Assembly: GCA_023436775.1 (NCBI GenBank)
Contig: JAEZHW010000037.1
Location: 1-34,786 of the forward strand
DNA length: 34,786 bases
Reading direction: 5' to 3'
Source: Actinomycetes bacterium
Lineage (GTDB): Bacteria; Actinomycetota; Actinomycetes; Actinomycetales; Microbacteriaceae
Shown here: one piece after another, positions 27,601 through 34,786 of the stretch
Numbering within the stretch: the stretch's first letter is position 1
How the letters are laid out: each line of letters begins with the position of its first letter
The notes under the pieces: model-generated
Databases searched by the model: none
Told to the model about the DNA's origin: nothing
Seen by the model: the letters and a program-made list of their open reading frames with translations, nothing else
Program-made: the position numbers and the translations under genes

Positions 27601-27938
27601 GCCACTTCATCTGCAGCGTTGACGACCTCGAGGTCGACCAGCCGATCCGCGTCCTGGTCGAGGGAGTGCCGATCGCGTTGGTGAAGACCGCAGCAGGCAC
27701 CATTCACGCCATTGGCGACACCTGCACCCACGGCGACATCTCGCTGTCGGAAGGGTTCGTTGAGGGCGACACCCTCGAATGCTGGGCCCACGGCTCAAAG
27801 TTCTCGCTGGTCACTGGCCAGCCTTCCACGCTTCCCGCCTACGAGCCGGTTCCGGTCTACCGAGTCGAACTCGACGGCGACGACATCTATCTGGACCCGG
27901 CCGACATCGTCGAGCCCGCAGCCGAGCAAGGAGCATAA
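27597..27938 (+). CDS. Rieske-type 2Fe-2S ferredoxin of the suf operon
   Basis: This is a small soluble Rieske protein, 113 residues, with the cluster ligands Cys43-x-His45 (CTHGDISLSEG) and Cys62-x2-His65 (CWAHGSKFSL). It resembles the ferredoxin subunits of non-heme iron oxygenases, but its place inside the suf operon, a conserved position in actinobacteria, suggests a part in Fe-S assembly, perhaps as an electron donor. That role is inferred from context. The ATG overlaps the sufD stop (ATGA). Confidence 0.92.
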   Translation: MSHFICSVDDLEVDQPIRVLVEGVPIALVKTAAGTIHAIGDTCTHGDISLSEGFVEGDTLECWAHGSKFSLVTGQPSTLPAYEPVPVYRVELDGDDIYLDPADIVEPAAEQGA

Positions 27939-27943
27939 TCCGC

Positions 27944-28699
<756 letters not shown>

Positions 28700-28701
28700 T
28701 C

Positions 28702-29034
28702 ATGACGGGCAGTCAGTTGAGCGGTACCCTCTACGACCAGGTCGAAGAGGCGCTGAAGAATGTCGTTGACCCGGAGCTCGGCGTCAACATCGTCGACCTG
28801 GGTCTGATCTACGACCTGACGTGGGACGACGAGCACAACGCGCTGGTGGTGCACATGACCCTGACCTCGGCCGGCTGCCCGCTCACCGACGTGATCGAAG
28901 ATGACATCGCCCAGGCACTGGACGGCATCGTTGATGCCTTCCGCGTGAACTGGGTCTGGATGCCGCCGTGGGGTCCGGAACGCATTACCGATGACGGTCG
29001 GGACATGATGCGCGCCCTCGGGTTCGCGATCTAA
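28702..29034 (+). CDS. sufT: Metal-sulfur cluster assembly factor (DUF59/MIP18 family)
   Basis: This is a 110-residue member of the DUF59 family, which helps mature Fe-S proteins. It shows DPELGVNIVDLGLIY (residues 23-37) and Cys59 in TSAGCPLTDVIEDD, the conserved family features. It lies 2 nt after sufC, so it is in the operon. Genes for the cysteine desulfurase SufS and the sulfur carrier SufU, which in many actinobacteria stand between sufC and this gene, are not present here and must be elsewhere in the genome. Confidence 0.88.
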   Translation: MTGSQLSGTLYDQVEEALKNVVDPELGVNIVDLGLIYDLTWDDEHNALVVHMTLTSAGCPLTDVIEDDIAQALDGIVDAFRVNWVWMPPWGPERITDDGRDMMRALGFAI

Positions 29035-29048
29035 CTCTTGCACCTGCG

Positions 29049-29795
29049 GTGAACGAGACGCACCCCGAGGTCGTGGTCGCCAGCAGCGGCCCTACCGAGG
29101 CGGGCCTCGCGATCCGTGCCGAGATCGAGCGACTGATCAAGGACACCCGTGGTCTCGCCAACGGCTTGCTTGGCGTTCTGAGTTGGACGGTGGCGTCGGT
29201 CTGCATCCTGCTGCTGCCCGCCATGTTCGTCGGGCTCGTCACCGACGTATTTCGCTTTCGCGACGGCAGTTCGCAGTTCATGCCATCGATCGTGGCGGTG
29301 AGCTTTCTGATGGTGATGGGCGGGAGCGCCCTCGGCATGTTGCTCTACCTGGACCGGATTGCGTCGGTGCGGGCGCGGCGCCTCGTGCAGCGCTACGGCG
29401 ATCTCTTCACCGAGGGCAGCGCGGTACCCGTCTGGTACAACCCTCGATGGACGGGGCAGCCAGCATTCACGCTTGGCCCGGACCTAGCCCCGAACCGCTC
29501 GGGCACTGCGTCGTTGATTGTTGTTGCGCAGTTCCTTGGTGTGCTGCTGACCATCGCCGGTGGCTTCACACTGTTCGCTGGCGACTTGGAATCGTATACC
29601 TACGGCATAAGTACCCTGGCGGTGGCGGCCTTGACCTTTGGTTACGCGGTCCGCACTGGCCTGCGGCTGCGACGAATCCGGCGAGCCCAGGTCCTGCCTT
29701 CGCAATTCATCCCGAGTGGACGGCCGACCGTGCCTGCGGGTTCGACGGATGCAGTCTTTGTGGGGTTCGGTTCCGCAGCACACACGCAGTCGTAG
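29049..29795 (+). CDS. Hypothetical membrane protein with four predicted helices
   Basis: I do not recognise this 248-residue protein. Four hydrophobic segments are visible: about 42-66, 78-101, 153-177 and 184-205. A soluble loop of about 50 residues (102-152, with an Arg-rich start and a Trp/Pro-rich VWYNPRWTGQP stretch) joins helices 2 and 3. The tail after helix 4 is basic (RTGLRLRRIRRAQ) and then polar. The N-terminal 35 residues are polar and may form a helix. The GTG start lies 14 nt after sufT and has no clear ribosome binding site or -10 box, so it is probably read from the suf transcript. Function unknown. Confidence 0.75.
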   Translation: MNETHPEVVVASSGPTEAGLAIRAEIERLIKDTRGLANGLLGVLSWTVASVCILLLPAMFVGLVTDVFRFRDGSSQFMPSIVAVSFLMVMGGSALGMLLYLDRIASVRARRLVQRYGDLFTEGSAVPVWYNPRWTGQPAFTLGPDLAPNRSGTASLIVVAQFLGVLLTIAGGFTLFAGDLESYTYGISTLAVAALTFGYAVRTGLRLRRIRRAQVLPSQFIPSGRPTVPAGSTDAVFVGFGSAAHTQS

Positions 29796-29821
29796 GGGTA
29801 GCCAAACCACACGGGCCTTCC

Positions 29822-29827
29822 TAGGCT
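29822..29827 (+). promoter_or_regulatory. Possible -10 box of the lipoprotein gene
   Basis: TAGGCT lies in the 94-bp gap after the membrane protein gene and would give a leader of about 56 nt. The rest of the gap holds an unusual G8 run (29875-29882) that forms the ribosome binding site. No terminator is visible. Confidence 0.3.
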
Positions 29828-29889
29828 TGTGCTGCGTGACATCGGCATCATCGATGCGCTCGCGCCATCTCTGAGGGGGGGGATACTGC

Positions 29890-30984
29890 ATGACCGGCAC
29901 CCGACCGTTCCTGCCTGCGGCGGCGATCGCTGCTGTGACACTGGCGGCGATGACGGCCTGCGCTCCGCCTGCCGTGTACGAATCGGGTGACCGAGTCCCC
30001 GCCAATGCGACCGTTGAAGTCCGCGGTGAGCACGGTGCCAGCGTCGTCATTCCCGCGGGGTGGTTGGCCTCAGAATCGGTCGTGGTGCTTCGCGAAGGAA
30101 TCGATCCGGTCAGTACGTTGCTGCGCATGATTTCGGTGGACGTTCCAGACAACGACGGCGGCTCGGAGCCACTGGAATTTCGGATCCCGCACGCTCAGGA
30201 TGTGCCGGCGCCATTGGTTCGATACACCGATGCCGAACTCCAGAGCACCTACCTACCAGTGTCGAAGCAGGAAGATGGTGCGTTCTCGTTCCGCCTCCCG
30301 GACGGATCATCCTACGCAATGCTCGTGTGGTGGGAGGAACGTCTGGTGCCGCTCATCGACCCCGCAGCCCTGACTCCTTCGACGTATCTCGGAGCTGCTC
30401 CCCACAACTGTCGTGATGAGGCTGGTAGCACCCAGATGCGATTGCTGACAGACCATCTCCATATGTGCGGACCAGATGTCAAGGACGAGGGCGGTCGGGA
30501 CGTCTTCAATGTGTGGGGCCTGCCCCTGCGGGTGACGATCACCGGACCCGGCACGTGGTCCGACGCTCGTTCCGGCGCCAAGATTGAGCCGGGTTCCGAC
30601 GGCCGTACCGTCATCCTGCCGCCGCGATCGGCCGTCACCATGGTGGGGGCTCGCTCGACGGACCTCACCTACCAGCTCGCTGTCGCCGACGAGGCGCTCC
30701 TGGCCAAGTGGGCGGTCACGAGTGCGGTGAACGGCGTCTCGATGGTGTTCTCCACGGATGACCCTTGGTACGAACTCGTCGAACGGTGCACGAGCGATCC
30801 GGGGAGTAGCCGCACATTCCGAGACGTTCGCGACACCATGTTGCTCTGCATTGCGTCCGGGCTCCCGGACGACCTGCAGGATCGCCAAGCCGGTTTCCAG
30901 TACCTGATCAACGAGACCACATCCGCCAAGCTCGGCGACTGGACGCGGTTCACGGGGCAGGGAACGATCCCGCCCCTGGAGTGA
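29890..30984 (+). CDS. Hypothetical lipoprotein
   Basis: This 364-residue protein begins with a signal peptide: a short basic start, a hydrophobic stretch of Ala/Val/Leu (residues 9-21) and a lipobox ending at Cys24 (AAMTAC). It should be lipid-anchored on the outer face of the membrane. The mature part is rich in acidic and polar residues, with Cys residues in PHNCRDEAG, HMCGPDV, ERCTSDPG and LLCIASG that could form disulfides outside the cell. I recognise no domain. The ribosome binding site is GAGGGGGGGG, about 7 nt before the ATG. Confidence 0.75.
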   Translation: MTGTRPFLPAAAIAAVTLAAMTACAPPAVYESGDRVPANATVEVRGEHGASVVIPAGWLASESVVVLREGIDPVSTLLRMISVDVPDNDGGSEPLEFRIPHAQDVPAPLVRYTDAELQSTYLPVSKQEDGAFSFRLPDGSSYAMLVWWEERLVPLIDPAALTPSTYLGAAPHNCRDEAGSTQMRLLTDHLHMCGPDVKDEGGRDVFNVWGLPLRVTITGPGTWSDARSGAKIEPGSDGRTVILPPRSAVTMVGARSTDLTYQLAVADEALLAKWAVTSAVNGVSMVFSTDDPWYELVERCTSDPGSSRTFRDVRDTMLLCIASGLPDDLQDRQAGFQYLINETTSAKLGDWTRFTGQGTIPPLE

Positions 30985-31005
30985 GTCGCTCACAGCCATA
31001 TCCCC

Positions 31006-31011
31006 TAGAAT
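31006..31011 (+). promoter_or_regulatory. -10 box of the ABC-F gene
   Basis: TAGAAT is a strong -10 match, 22 bp after the lipoprotein stop. Transcription would start near 31018, giving a leader of about 69 nt that begins with the hairpin described next and ends with GAGGA (31074-31078). Confidence 0.45.
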
Positions 31012-31020
31012 CAGTGCAGG

Positions 31021-31040
31021 CGGCCCGTTCGGGCCGTTTT
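31021..31040 (+). terminator. Hairpin with T run between the lipoprotein and ABC-F genes
   Basis: CGGCCCG (31021-31027), TT, CGGGCCG (31030-31036) and then TTTT: in RNA a 6-bp GC stem with a GUUC loop and a U run. This is the only intrinsic-terminator shape with a T run that I noticed in the window. It could end the lipoprotein transcript, or act in the ABC-F leader, since it begins about 3 nt after the predicted transcript start. Confidence 0.55.
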
Positions 31041-31086
31041 GCACGTTTGCGCGGTGCCCGCGCCACCATCGCTGAGGACCCTCACC

Positions 31087-32685
31087 ATGCTTGCCGTCAA
31101 AGATCTCGAAATCCGTGTCGGCGCACGGCTCCTGATGAGTGGGGTGACCTTCCAGGTGCACCCAGGCGACAAGATCGGCTTGGTCGGCCGCAACGGCGCA
31201 GGCAAGACCACGATGAGTAAGGTGCTGGCAGGGGAGACGCTCCCCACCGACGGCACCGTGACGCGCTCCGGTGAGATCGGTTACTTGCCGCAGGATCCGC
31301 GGGCCGGTGACCCCGAACAATTGGCCCGGACCCGCATCCTGGACGCTCGTGGCTTGGGCAAGCTCCGTCTCGACCTGGATGCCGCCACGCAGGCAATGTC
31401 GGACCCGAATCCCGAGGTGGCCGAGAGGGCGATGCAGCGCTATGCCCGCCTGGAGGACCGCTTCCTCGCGCTCGGCGGATATGCCGCCGAGGCGGAGGCC
31501 GCCGCGATCGCCAGCAACTTGGCCCTGCCGGATCGTATCCTCAATCAGCCGCTGATGACGCTCTCCGGCGGTCAACGCCGTCGTATTGAACTCGCCCGCA
31601 TTCTGTACTCGAACGCGGACACCATGATCCTCGACGAGCCGACGAACCACTTGGACGCCGACTCCATCGTCTGGCTGCGCGACTACCTCAAGAACTACGC
31701 CGGCGGCGTGATCATGATCAGCCACGATGTGGACCTGGTTGGCGAGACCGTGAATCGAGTCTTCTACTTGGACGCGAACCGGCAAGTCATCGACTTGTAC
31801 AACATGGGCTGGAAGCATTACCTGCGTCAACGCGAGGCGGATGAGGAACGTCGCCGTCGCGAGCGAGCGAACGCCGAGAAGCAAGCCACCGCGCTGCAGC
31901 AGCAGGCCGCCCGATTCGGGGCGAAGGCATCGAAGGCCGCCGCCGCCCACCAGATGGTCGCCCGTGCCGAGAAGTTGCTGGCCGGCCTCGACGAGGTGCG
32001 GGTCGCCGATAAGGTGGCGAAGCTGCGGTTCCCAGAACCGGCACCCTGCGGACGCACGCCGCTGCAAGCGCATGGCTTGAGTAAGAGCTACGGCTCGCTC
32101 GAGATCTTCACCGCAGTGGATCTGGCGATCGACCGCGGCAGCAAGGTGGTGGTGCTCGGTCTGAACGGTGCGGGCAAGACCACGCTGCTGCGAATCCTCG
32201 CCGGCGTGGACAAGCCGGATACCGGGACCATTGAGCCAGGGCATGGCCTGCGGATCGGGTATTACGCACAGGAGCACGAGACCCTGGACGTGCGCCGCTC
32301 GGTCCTGGAAAACATGCTGTCGGCCTCACCGAACCTGAACGAGACCGAGGTCCGAAAGGTGCTCGGTTCCTTCCTGTTCACCGGCGACGACGTGCACAAG
32401 CCCGCGGGGGTGCTCTCCGGCGGTGAGAAGACCCGCCTCGCCCTGGCGATGATCGTGGTCAGCGGCGCCAATGTGCTGCTGCTGGACGAGCCGACGAACA
32501 ACCTGGATCCAGCCAGCCGCGAGGAGATCCTCTCGGCCCTCGCTGGCTACGCCGGCGCGGTCGTGCTGGTCAGCCACGACGCTGGCGCGGTCGAGGCGCT
32601 GAACCCCGAGCGGGTGCTCGTCATGCCGGAAGCGGTAGAAGACCACTGGAGCGCCGAGTACCTGGAACTCATCGAGTTGTCCTAA
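31087..32685 (+). CDS. ABC-F family ATPase
   Basis: ABC-F proteins are soluble twin ATPases that act on the ribosome as translation factors or antibiotic-protection proteins. The 532-residue protein has two ABC domains: Walker A GRNGAGKT (34-41) with LSGGQRRRIEL and LDEPTNHLD, and Walker A GLNGAGKT (358-365) with LSGGEKTRLAL and LDEPTNNLD. A charged, Ala/Lys/Arg-rich linker (about 250-310) of the P-site-tRNA interaction motif type joins them. No membrane segments are present. It is not clearly EttA or a known resistance protein. The ATG at 31087 follows GAGGA by 8 nt; upstream in-frame TTG at 31039 is unlikely. Confidence 0.92.
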   Translation: MLAVKDLEIRVGARLLMSGVTFQVHPGDKIGLVGRNGAGKTTMSKVLAGETLPTDGTVTRSGEIGYLPQDPRAGDPEQLARTRILDARGLGKLRLDLDAATQAMSDPNPEVAERAMQRYARLEDRFLALGGYAAEAEAAAIASNLALPDRILNQPLMTLSGGQRRRIELARILYSNADTMILDEPTNHLDADSIVWLRDYLKNYAGGVIMISHDVDLVGETVNRVFYLDANRQVIDLYNMGWKHYLRQREADEERRRRERANAEKQATALQQQAARFGAKASKAAAAHQMVARAEKLLAGLDEVRVADKVAKLRFPEPAPCGRTPLQAHGLSKSYGSLEIFTAVDLAIDRGSKVVVLGLNGAGKTTLLRILAGVDKPDTGTIEPGHGLRIGYYAQEHETLDVRRSVLENMLSASPNLNETEVRKVLGSFLFTGDDVHKPAGVLSGGEKTRLALAMIVVSGANVLLLDEPTNNLDPASREEILSALAGYAGAVVLVSHDAGAVEALNPERVLVMPEAVEDHWSAEYLELIELS

Positions 32686-32723
32686 GAGGACCCTCGCACG
32701 CTCCCGGCGGCTGGTCGTTGTTG

Positions 32724-33596
32724 CTAACCCAGCAGTTCATCTTCGATCTCGGCATCGCTGCGACGCTTGGACTTCGACTTGGCGGCGGCAGGTGCCGGGA
32801 CGACGTCGCGTCGGGGGAGGAGCGCCGGCGCGTCCTCGTCGCCGTCGGCTGCAGCCTGCAACCCTTCGCGGCGCTCCCGAATCTCGGTCCGCGCCAGGAC
32901 GATCAGGCCGGCCAAGCCGAGGATGCCAAAAATGATCCACTGGATGGCGTAGCTCAGATGCGGTCCCTCATCGGTAACCGGTTTGGTGGCCAGCATGCCG
33001 GTTTCGGCGCTCGGTGACTCGTCCGCGAGCAATCCGTAGGCGCCCGTGTACACGGGCACCTGCAGGATTTCGGCGGCCGACGGCGGATGGATGGTGGCGA
33101 GGGTGCGATCCGTGTTGCCACGGCCATTCACGAGAGGTTCGGCCTGCCGCAGCCGCACGGTGACCCGAACTCGTCCGGTGGGCGCCTCCGGTTCGGCGGC
33201 CGGTCGAGTGACGTCGCTGCCAGCGGGCGTCCACCCTCGGTCAACCAAGAGGACCAGGCCGGAATCCAGTCGCAGCGGCGTGAGCACCTGGAAGCCTACG
33301 TTGCCGTCGCGGGGACGGCCGCGGGCCAGCAATTGCCGATCGGTCAGATACTCACCCTCGGCGATCACCGGTCGGTAGTCGTCGGCGGGGTCAAAGCCAT
33401 CGGCATCCGCCATCAGGGACGCGATCGAAACCGGGGCCGCATCCCAGTTCGCGTTGACCAGCTCGATGCGCGCCACGGCCTCGGCGCGACGATGAAACTG
33501 CCAGTTCGACAGGGCACTGGCAACAGCGATGCCGATGATGGCCACCAATACGAATCCCATCCAACGACGCAGGGAACGCCACTGCTGCGGGTTCAT
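32724..33596 (-). CDS. SURF1 family cytochrome c oxidase assembly protein
   Basis: SURF1 assists maturation of the heme A centres of cytochrome c oxidase subunit I. The 290-residue protein has the typical two membrane helices, near the N-terminus (about 12-30) and near residue 220-240, flanking a periplasmic-side domain. Family motifs are SNWQFHRRAEA, DRGWTPAGSD and GPHLSYAIQWIIFG. After the second helix comes a charged, Lys/Arg/Asp-rich tail of about 45 residues, an actinobacterial trait. Its ATG overlaps the stop of the small upstream gene (ATGA). It functionally matches ctaB and ctaA about 8 kb away. Confidence 0.92.
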   Translation of the reverse strand: MNPQQWRSLRRWMGFVLVAIIGIAVASALSNWQFHRRAEAVARIELVNANWDAAPVSIASLMADADGFDPADDYRPVIAEGEYLTDRQLLARGRPRDGNVGFQVLTPLRLDSGLVLLVDRGWTPAGSDVTRPAAEPEAPTGRVRVTVRLRQAEPLVNGRGNTDRTLATIHPPSAAEILQVPVYTGAYGLLADESPSAETGMLATKPVTDEGPHLSYAIQWIIFGILGLAGLIVLARTEIRERREGLQAAADGDEDAPALLPRRDVVPAPAAAKSKSKRRSDAEIEDELLG

Positions 33597-33862
33597 GCCT
33601 CAACCTCTCCGTCACCCGCGAGCACTTCGGTCACCGACACCACTGAGACCGGAAAGGATCGCGCGCTGAGAAACTCGTACAAGAAGCCCTCGTGCTCGGC
33701 ACAGGCAAGCCAGGTCTTCCGTCGGTCCGGCGCATGCAACTTCGGATTGCGCCAAAGCAGCGCGACCGTGGCCGCCTCCCGGCAGCCTGCGCGAGAGCAG
33801 TGCGGGACTCCTCGCTCCGATGCGTCGCCACCGAACAGACTCAGTGCATCAGCAAGGTTCAC
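33593..33862 (-). CDS. Small Cys/His protein, possible zinc-binding, coupled to SURF1
   Basis: I do not recognise a named function for this 89-residue protein. It contains Cys22-x4-Cys27 and Cys54-x2-His57 (CSRAGC and CAEH), a spacing that could bind one zinc or iron ion, around a central segment WRNPKLHAPDRRKTW. No membrane segment or signal peptide is seen. Its stop overlaps the SURF1 start by 4 nt, so the two are translated together, and a role connected with oxidase assembly is a reasonable guess only. The GTG start has AGGAG about 9 nt upstream. Similar short proteins occur in related actinobacteria as I recall, so it is probably a real gene. Confidence 0.75.
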   Translation of the reverse strand: MNLADALSLFGGDASERGVPHCSRAGCREAATVALLWRNPKLHAPDRRKTWLACAEHEGFLYEFLSARSFPVSVVSVTEVLAGDGEVEA

Positions 33863-33928
33863 GGCGCTTCACTCCTGTCGGCCCGCGCGGGCATGACACC
33901 CGCGGAAATCAGCCGAGTGCCGGAATCC

Positions 33929-33934
33929 AGCCTA
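33929..33934 (-). promoter_or_regulatory. -10 box of the small protein-SURF1 operon
   Basis: On the minus strand this reads TAGGCT, 67 nt upstream of the small gene's GTG. It lies only 4 bp from the fabG -10 box on the other strand, so the two promoters overlap. Confidence 0.35.
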
Positions 33935-33938
33935 CGGC

Positions 33939-33944
33939 TAGGAT
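33939..33944 (+). promoter_or_regulatory. -10 box of fabG
   Basis: TAGGAT matches TAnnnT, 56 nt before the fabG ATG. The predicted leader of about 50 nt carries AAGGAG at 33985-33990. Its -35 would overlap the -10 of the divergent promoter. Confidence 0.4.
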
Positions 33945-34000
33945 GGTCGGGTTCGCTGACGCATCGCTGAACTCACCACCTTGCAAGGAGCGCATTACCG

Positions 34001-34708
34001 ATGACTGCACGCACCGTTCTCGTCACTGGCGGAAACCGGGGGATTGGCCGAGCCATTGCCGAGGAACTGCTCGCGCAGGGACACCGCGTTGCGGTGACTG
34101 CCCGGTCCGGATCTGGCCCCGAGGGCGCCCTCACCGTCCAGGCTGACGTCACTGACGCGGCATCGCTCGACGCCGCCTTCACTCAGGTCGAGAACGAGCT
34201 TGGCCCGGTCGAGGTGGTCGTCGCGAACGCGGGCATCACCCGCGACACGCTGCTGCTGCGCATGACCGAAGAGGACTTCACCCAGGTGGTCGACACCAAT
34301 CTCACCGGCACCTTCCGGGTGGTCAAGCGAGCAGCGAAGGGCTTCCTGAAGCAGCGCTTTGGTCGCGTCATTCTGATCTCGAGTGTCGTTGGCCTCTACG
34401 GCTCGCCGGGGCAGATCAACTACTCGTCGTCGAAGGCTGCGCTGGTGGGCTTCGCCCGTTCGCTGACCCGTGAACTTGGTGGCCGCAACATCACCGCGAA
34501 CGTGGTGGCCCCGGGCTTCATCGAGACGGACATGACCGCCGAGCTGCCGGAAGAGCAGCAGGCGGCGTACAAAGACTCGATCCCGCTCGGTCGCTTTGCC
34601 GCCCCGACCGAGGTGGCCAAGGTCGTGGCCTGGCTTGCCTCGGACGACGCGGGCTACATTGCCGGTGCCGTGATCCCGGTCGACGGTGGCCTCGGGATGG
34701 GCCACTAA
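34001..34708 (+). CDS. fabG: 3-oxoacyl-[acyl-carrier-protein] reductase (SDR family)
   Basis: FabG reduces 3-oxoacyl-ACP to 3-hydroxyacyl-ACP with NADPH in fatty acid synthesis. The 235-residue short-chain dehydrogenase has the cofactor motif TGGNRGIG (residues 9-16), NAG in VVANAGITRD, Asn100, Ser128, and the catalytic Tyr141-x3-Lys145, with the C-terminal PVDGGLGMGH. The length and the ELGGRNITANVVAPGFIETDMT stretch fit the MabA-like actinobacterial form. AAGGAG lies 10 nt before the ATG. In mycobacteria the next gene is the enoyl-ACP reductase inhA/fabI; here only a ribosome binding site follows before the sequence ends. Confidence 0.9.
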   Translation: MTARTVLVTGGNRGIGRAIAEELLAQGHRVAVTARSGSGPEGALTVQADVTDAASLDAAFTQVENELGPVEVVVANAGITRDTLLLRMTEEDFTQVVDTNLTGTFRVVKRAAKGFLKQRFGRVILISSVVGLYGSPGQINYSSSKAALVGFARSLTRELGGRNITANVVAPGFIETDMTAELPEEQQAAYKDSIPLGRFAAPTEVAKVVAWLASDDAGYIAGAVIPVDGGLGMGH

Positions 34709-34716
34709 GCTTCCCC

Positions 34717-34727
34717 AAAGGAAGGAG
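34717..34727 (+). promoter_or_regulatory. Orphan ribosome binding site after fabG
   Basis: AAAGGAAGGAG is a strong Shine-Dalgarno sequence starting 8 nt after the fabG stop. A second gene, probably fabI/inhA by analogy with other actinobacteria, should start within about 10 nt, but the sequence is replaced by a G run. The identity of that gene is inferred only. Confidence 0.5.

Positions 34728-34786
<59 letters not shown>

Noticed and set aside
27779..27943. An N-terminal extension of sufC overlapping the Rieske gene
   Set aside because: The extension is in the wrong frame of the ferredoxin gene; SufC proteins start close to the ATG at 27944, which has AAGGAG upstream.
31039..31086. A 16-residue extension of the ABC-F protein from a TTG codon
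   Set aside because: No ribosome binding site precedes it, it starts inside the hairpin T run, and the family normally begins at about the ATG at 31087.
32686..32723. Possible terminator between ABC-F and SURF1
   Set aside because: Only a 3-bp stem (GAG/CTC) is present in this short convergent gap, which is too weak to call.

Overview
The window looks like a stretch of chromosome from a high-GC actinobacterium, most likely in the Micrococcales and possibly Microbacteriaceae. This placement is an inference from three things: gene order (coaE-uvrB-uvrA-uvrC-rapZ-whiA-gap-pgk-tpiA-secG-rbpA), actinobacteria-specific genes (whiA, rbpA, opcA), and heavy use of GTG starts and TAnnnT -10 boxes. Nothing looks like a mobile element, prophage, CRISPR array, tRNA or rRNA. 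The last 58 bases are an unbroken run of G and are probably an artefact at a contig end.

Layout. 1-7676 (+): dephospho-CoA kinase, then a compact nucleotide-excision-repair set (uvrB, uvrA, uvrC). 7701-9564 (+): rapZ and whiA, without the yvcK gene that usually sits between them. 9734-10333 (+): superoxide dismutase. 10495-13497 (+): the lower-glycolysis operon gap-pgk-tpiA, with a structured leader and a strong terminator. 13604-14245 (+): secG and rbpA. 14316-22490 (-): a six-gene operon transcribed tkt-tal-pgi-zwf-opcA-pgl, which is the oxidative and non-oxidative pentose phosphate pathway plus glucose-6-phosphate isomerase. 22740-24802: heme O synthase (ctaB, +) and heme A synthase (ctaA, -), convergent. 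24994-29034 (+): iron-sulfur assembly operon sufB-sufD-Rieske ferredoxin-sufC-sufT. 29049-30984 (+): an unknown four-helix membrane protein and an unknown lipoprotein. 31087-32685 (+): an ABC-F ATPase. 32724-33862 (-): a SURF1 cytochrome oxidase assembly factor translationally coupled to a small Cys/His protein. 34001-34708 (+): fabG, followed by the ribosome binding site of a gene lost to the G run.

How the genes work together. The central block is carbon metabolism: the pentose phosphate operon converges on the glycolytic genes, and a 14-bp perfect hairpin lies between them. CtaB, CtaA and SURF1 serve cytochrome c oxidase maturation. The suf genes make Fe-S clusters. The uvr genes form one repair machine. 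Several genes (coaE, uvrB, uvrA, ctaB) show a TAnnnT box only 6-7 nt before the start codon, the layout of leaderless actinobacterial transcripts.

I did not find a clear new multi-gene system. The best leads are regulatory and small-scale: the structured leaders of gap and tkt, a hairpin plus T-run at the predicted 5' end of the ABC-F transcript, the small C-x4-C...C-x2-H protein coupled to SURF1, the uncharacterised membrane protein and lipoprotein after the suf operon, a zinc-ligand-depleted RbpA, a RapZ with an altered P-loop, and the loss of yvcK from its usual place.
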